Of a stretch of 52,199 bases of DNA, positions 48,638 through 52,199 are shown in pieces (within the stretch, counting starts at the first letter, position 1; each line of letters starts with the position of its first letter). Under the pieces are notes generated by a model, which saw nothing but the letters and a program-made list of their open reading frames with translations, was not told where the DNA came from and made no database searches. The translations under genes and the position numbers were made by a program. The DNA is from RGIG2094 sp045660065 (GTDB taxonomy: Bacteria; Bacillota; Clostridia; RGIG6154), in NCBI GenBank assembly GCA_045660065.1, contig JAZRDC010000104.1, positions 1 to 52,199 of the forward strand. The letters are read 5' to 3'.

Positions 48638-51244
48638 ATGACTCCAATGATGCTCCAGTATATGGAGATAAAAGAGCAAAATAAAGATTGTATAATTTTT
48701 TACAGACTTGGCGATTTTTACGAAATGTTCTTTTCTGATGCAAAAATTGCATCGGAGATTTTAGGGCTCACTTTAACAGGCAGAGATTGCGGCGAAGAAG
48801 AACGCGCACCTATGTGCGGAGTTCCTTATCACAGTTGCGACCCGTATATTGCAAAGTTAGTAAAAGCAGGGCATAAAGTTGCAGTTTGCGAACAGGTGTC
48901 AGATCCAAAAGAGAGCAAAGGGTTAGTAAAAAGGGAAATTGTCAGGGTAATCACACCCGGAACTATTACTATTCCGGATGCAATAGATGAAACTTCAAAC
49001 AACTTTATAGTTTGTGTTTTAAAAGACGGAACATCTTTCGGATTTGTTGCCGCCGATGCATCAACAGGTGAACTTTATGCAACAGAATTCACATCAGAAA
49101 GTGCAAAGTCTGATGTTTTGAATGAAATTGCAAAATTTGCACCATCTGAGGCAATTTATAACAATTCTTTGGCAGAAGATAAATATGCAGTGAATATTAT
49201 CACCAAAAGATATAATCCATTTATGCAACTTGCAGAAGATGTGGACTTTGAAAGTGCAAAAGCGATCCTTGAAACACATTTGAAAGACCATGTCAAAAAA
49301 GAAGATATAAATGAGCATAAACTTGCAACACGCGCAGTTGCAATGATGCTTCACTATCTTACAAAAACACAGATGACAGAACTTCAACACATCAACAAGG
49401 CTGAATTTTATAAATCTGCGCAGTATCTTAGCCTTGACAGTGTAGCAAGAGCAAATTTAGAACTTACAAAAACATTCAGGGAAAATAGTAAAAAAGGCTC
49501 ACTTCTGGGCGTTATTGATAAAACCAAAACAGGTATGGGCGCAAGAATGATTTCCAACTGGCTTGTTCAGCCTCTTGTTTCATGCGGCCATATTAAAAGA
49601 CGACTTGATTCAGTTGAAGAATTTACAAAAAAACAACTTCTTCGTGAAGAAATGAGAAACCTTCTTTCAAACATCAGCGATATTGAAAGAATTGTTTCAA
49701 AGATTGAATATCAGACGGTAAATGCAAGAGATTTACTTGCACTTAACGATTCAATCAAGCATCTACCTGATGTTAAAAAACTTATGCAGGAATGTGAAAG
49801 CAGTCTTTTTGCGGAAATGTTTACCGAGTTTGACTTGCTTAACGATATATATAATCTGATTTCTGTGGCTATTGAAACAGACAACACTCCGTTTACAATA
49901 AGAGAAGGCGGAATTATAAAAGAGGGTTACGATGCTCAACTTGACGAGTGGCGTAACGGCAGAAAAAACGGCAGTGCCAGACTTGCCGAACTTGAAGCCC
50001 GTGAAAGAGAAAGAACGGGAATTAAAAATCTTAAAGTAAGTTACAACCGAGTTTTCGGATATTATCTCGAAGTTACAAGGTCTTATTATGACCTGATACC
50101 TGAAGATTATATCAGAAAACAGACTTTGGCAAATGCTGAAAGATTTATCACCCAGGAACTTAAAGAAATAGAAGATATTGTTTTGAGATCGGATGAAAAG
50201 ATTGTTGCAAGAGAGTATAATCTTTTCTGCGACATCAGAGAAACAATAAAAGGAAAAATCGAAAGACTTCAAAGAGTTGCAAAAGTTATTGCAACCATTG
50301 ATGCCATAGCATCACTTTCTGAAGTTGCGGTTAAAAACGGTTATACAAAACCTGAAGTTACACCTGACAGTGAAATTATAATAAAAGACGGCAGACATCC
50401 TGTTGTTGAAACAATGCTCAAAAACAGTCTTTTTGTGCCAAATGACACAACACTCGACTGTTCGGACAACCTGTTTTCAATAATCACAGGTCCTAATATG
50501 GCAGGTAAGTCTACATATATGAGACAGATTGCGGTTATTGTAATTTTAGCACAGATGGGAAGCTTTGTTCCTGCATCTTATGCCAAAATCGGTATTGTGG
50601 ACAAGATTTTCACAAGAATAGGTGCGTCAGACGATTTGTCATCAGGTCAGAGTACATTTATGGTGGAAATGAACGAAGTTGCAAATATTATAAACAACGC
50701 AACTGATAAAAGTTTGCTTATTATTGACGAAGTTGGCAGAGGAACTTCTACTTTTGACGGACTTTCAATCGCATGGGCGTTAGTTGAATATATTGCAGAC
50801 AAGAAAAAGCTTGGTGCAAGAACACTTTTTGCAACTCACTATCACGAACTTACACAGTTGGAAGAAACAGTAAAAGGTGTTAAAAACTACTGTATTATTG
50901 CTAAAAAACGCGGAGACGACATAGTATTTTTAAGAAAAATCGTTCGTGGCGGAGCAGACGAAAGTTATGGTATTGAAGTTGCAAAACTTGCAGGCGTTTC
51001 TGATGATGTAATCAAAAATGCCAAAAAGATTTTGTCATCTTTAGAAAATCCTGATGAGAAACAACAGATAACAAAAAAAGCACCAAAAACAGAACAAAAA
51101 GTTGATATGCAGTTTAATATGTTTGATGATGACAGAACTGATTTTATCAAAGAAATTGCAGAAATTGATATAAATGTGCTGTCACCGATTGAGGCTATGA
51201 ACAAACTGTTTGAACTTAAAAATAAAGCGGAAAATATAATGTAA
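48638..51244 (+). CDS. mutS: DNA mismatch repair protein MutS
   Basis: An 868-residue MutS that recognises mismatches. The mismatch-binding Phe-Tyr-Glu is at residues 27-29 (LGDFYEMFF). Connector, lever and clamp domains follow. The ATPase domain has Walker A GPNMAGKST (618-626) and the STFMVEMNE, DEVGRGTSTFDG and ATHYHEL motifs. Full length, with a C-terminal helix-turn-helix. Start ATG 48638 behind GGAG. mutL follows after 19 bp. Confidence 0.98.
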   Translation: MTPMMLQYMEIKEQNKDCIIFYRLGDFYEMFFSDAKIASEILGLTLTGRDCGEEERAPMCGVPYHSCDPYIAKLVKAGHKVAVCEQVSDPKESKGLVKREIVRVITPGTITIPDAIDETSNNFIVCVLKDGTSFGFVAADASTGELYATEFTSESAKSDVLNEIAKFAPSEAIYNNSLAEDKYAVNIITKRYNPFMQLAEDVDFESAKAILETHLKDHVKKEDINEHKLATRAVAMMLHYLTKTQMTELQHINKAEFYKSAQYLSLDSVARANLELTKTFRENSKKGSLLGVIDKTKTGMGARMISNWLVQPLVSCGHIKRRLDSVEEFTKKQLLREEMRNLLSNISDIERIVSKIEYQTVNARDLLALNDSIKHLPDVKKLMQECESSLFAEMFTEFDLLNDIYNLISVAIETDNTPFTIREGGIIKEGYDAQLDEWRNGRKNGSARLAELEARERERTGIKNLKVSYNRVFGYYLEVTRSYYDLIPEDYIRKQTLANAERFITQELKEIEDIVLRSDEKIVAREYNLFCDIRETIKGKIERLQRVAKVIATIDAIASLSEVAVKNGYTKPEVTPDSEIIIKDGRHPVVETMLKNSLFVPNDTTLDCSDNLFSIITGPNMAGKSTYMRQIAVIVILAQMGSFVPASYAKIGIVDKIFTRIGASDDLSSGQSTFMVEMNEVANIINNATDKSLLIIDEVGRGTSTFDGLSIAWALVEYIADKKKLGARTLFATHYHELTQLEETVKGVKNYCIIAKKRGDDIVFLRKIVRGGADESYGIEVAKLAGVSDDVIKNAKKILSSLENPDEKQQITKKAPKTEQKVDMQFNMFDDDRTDFIKEIAEIDINVLSPIEAMNKLFELKNKAENIM

Positions 51245-51263
51245 ATCCCGAAAGGAAATGCAA

Positions 51264-52199
51264 ATGGGAAAAATTAACGTACTTGATATAGAAACTGTTA
51301 ATAAAATTGCGGCAGGCGAGGTTGTAGAGCGCCCTGCTTCTGTTGTCAAGGAATTAGTTGAAAACTCAATAGACGCAGGGGCGGATATGATAACCGTTGA
51401 AATTAAAAACGGTGGCATTTCCTTTATCAGAATAACAGATAATGGCTCAGGAATTGACAAAGATGATGTTGAAACTGCATTTTTGCCACACTCTACAAGT
51501 AAAATCAGCAAAATTGATGACCTTTACAAACTTTATACAATGGGCTTCCGTGGTGAAGCGTTAGCATCAATCGCATCTGTTGCTAAAGTAGATGTTATTA
51601 CTAAAGCCAAAGGTGAGATTGAAGGTACTGTCCTTAACTTAGAAGGCGGAAAAATTGTTTCAAAATCAGAAACAGGCTGTCCTGATGGTACAACAATGGT
51701 TGTAAAAGAACTTTTTTACAACACTCCCGCAAGAATGAATTTTTTAAAAAAAGATGTAACCGAAGCGGCACATATTGCAGAAACCGTGGACAGAATGATT
51801 TTGGGAAACCCTTGCATTTCATTTAAGTATATTAATGCAGGCAGAGAAATAAGATTTTCTTCAGGAAACGGCAGTATAAGAGATGCGGCAGCGTCGGTAT
51901 GGGGCAGAGAAGTGGCATCATCTTTAATTGATGTTGACTATGAACTTGATGGAGTGCGTGTATACGGCGCAGTCGGTATGCCATATTCTGCAAGACAAAA
52001 CCGTGGTATGCAGAACTTTTATGTAAACGGCAGATGGGTTAAATCTAAAACAATTTGCTATGCGGCAGAAAATGCATACAGAACTATGCTTATGACAGGC
52101 AAATTCCCTGTGCTCATCTTAAATGTTGAAATAGACAGCAAAATGGTCGATGTAAATGTTCATCCTTCAAAACTTGAAATTAAGTTTTCTGATGAAAGA
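51264..52199 (+). CDS. mutL: DNA mismatch repair protein MutL (3' truncated by window end)
   Basis: The first 312 codons of mutL; the frame is open to the last base. The GHKL ATPase motifs are KELVENSIDAGAD (Glu30, Asn34), ITDNGSGID and TMGFRGEALASIASV. FYNTPARMNFL marks the transducer domain, and VDVNVHPSKLEIKF closes the N-terminal half. The start is ATG 51264, 8 bp after AAGGA; ATG 51258 would be too close. The C-terminal endonuclase region lies outside the window. Confidence 0.97.
   Translation, partial: MGKINVLDIETVNKIAAGEVVERPASVVKELVENSIDAGADMITVEIKNGGISFIRITDNGSGIDKDDVETAFLPHSTSKISKIDDLYKLYTMGFRGEALASIASVAKVDVITKAKGEIEGTVLNLEGGKIVSKSETGCPDGTTMVVKELFYNTPARMNFLKKDVTEAAHIAETVDRMILGNPCISFKYINAGREIRFSSGNGSIRDAAASVWGREVASSLIDVDYELDGVRVYGAVGMPYSARQNRGMQNFYVNGRWVKSKTICYAAENAYRTMLMTGKFPVLILNVEIDSKMVDVNVHPSKLEIKFSDER

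Noticed and set aside
1..52199. CRISPR arrays, tRNA or rRNA genes, insertion sequences, prophage
   Set aside because: No direct-repeat array, cloverleaf, transposase, integrase or phage structural gene was seen on either strand.

Overview
The window is chromosomal DNA of an AT-rich, spore-forming anaerobe of the Clostridia (Bacillota). This follows from spo0A, a SpoIVB peptidase gene, a glycyl radical enzyme with its activase, strong AGGAGG-type ribosome binding sites, frequent TTG/GTG starts, and textbook sigma-A promoters (TTGACA/TTGAAA, 16-18 bp, TATAAT). Most of it is ordinary core genome. I see no prophage, insertion sequence, CRISPR array, tRNA or rRNA.

Layout. 1-1.8 kb: the end of an acyltransferase-like gene, then an xre-truA operon. 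1.8-8.3 kb: a GH3 enzyme and an AraC regulator (divergent), then a second AraC regulator divergent from a glycyl radical enzyme/activase operon of unknown substrate. 8.3-18.7 kb: spo0A and spoIVB on the minus strand, separated by a ferritin-like/VIT iron transporter, an amidohydrolase with a structured leader RNA, an SGNH hydrolase, an OFA-type MFS transporter and a lysR-tdh-kbl threonine-degradation operon. 18.1-18.9 kb: the hibernation factor gene hpf behind a strongly folded leader RNA (raiA-RNA-like) and a sigma-H-like promoter. 19-21.6 kb: a GH1 glycosidase coupled to a ceramidase-fold protein. 21.7-29 kb: secG-rnr, a VanW-type cell-wall protein, a LUD protein and a class A PBP. 29-31.1 kb: a Cys-rich protein preceded by a 24-codon small gene, divergent from a propeller-like protein. 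31.1-37.5 kb: a metallo-beta-lactamase-fold protein and a sugar-type accessory cluster (unknown enzyme, two AraC regulators, DMT transporter, GH109-like Gfo/Idh protein). 37.5-43 kb: DUF624, degV and the lower-glycolysis genes pgk-tpiA-gpmI with a hairpin at every junction. 43-45.3 kb: MATE-mscL-yqeY. 45.3-47.5 kb: a small Cys-rich protein and a secreted protein of unknown function. 47.6-52.2 kb: metA-mutS-mutL, with mutL cut by the window end.

The best candidates for something undescribed are four. First, the glycyl radical enzyme has Gly-Cys-Trp-Asp where characterised dehydratases and lyases of the family usually have Gly-Cys-Val-Glu. Second, about 150 nt of unidentified structured leader RNA precedes the amidohydrolase/VIT pair. 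Third, the hpf leader RNA combines several hairpins, a closing helix over the hpf ribosome binding site and a sigma-H-like promoter. Fourth, a 24-codon gene lies upstream of the Cys-rich protein. Convergent genes often share one bidirectional terminator that overlaps their 3' ends. All functions were read from motifs by eye; no database search was possible.
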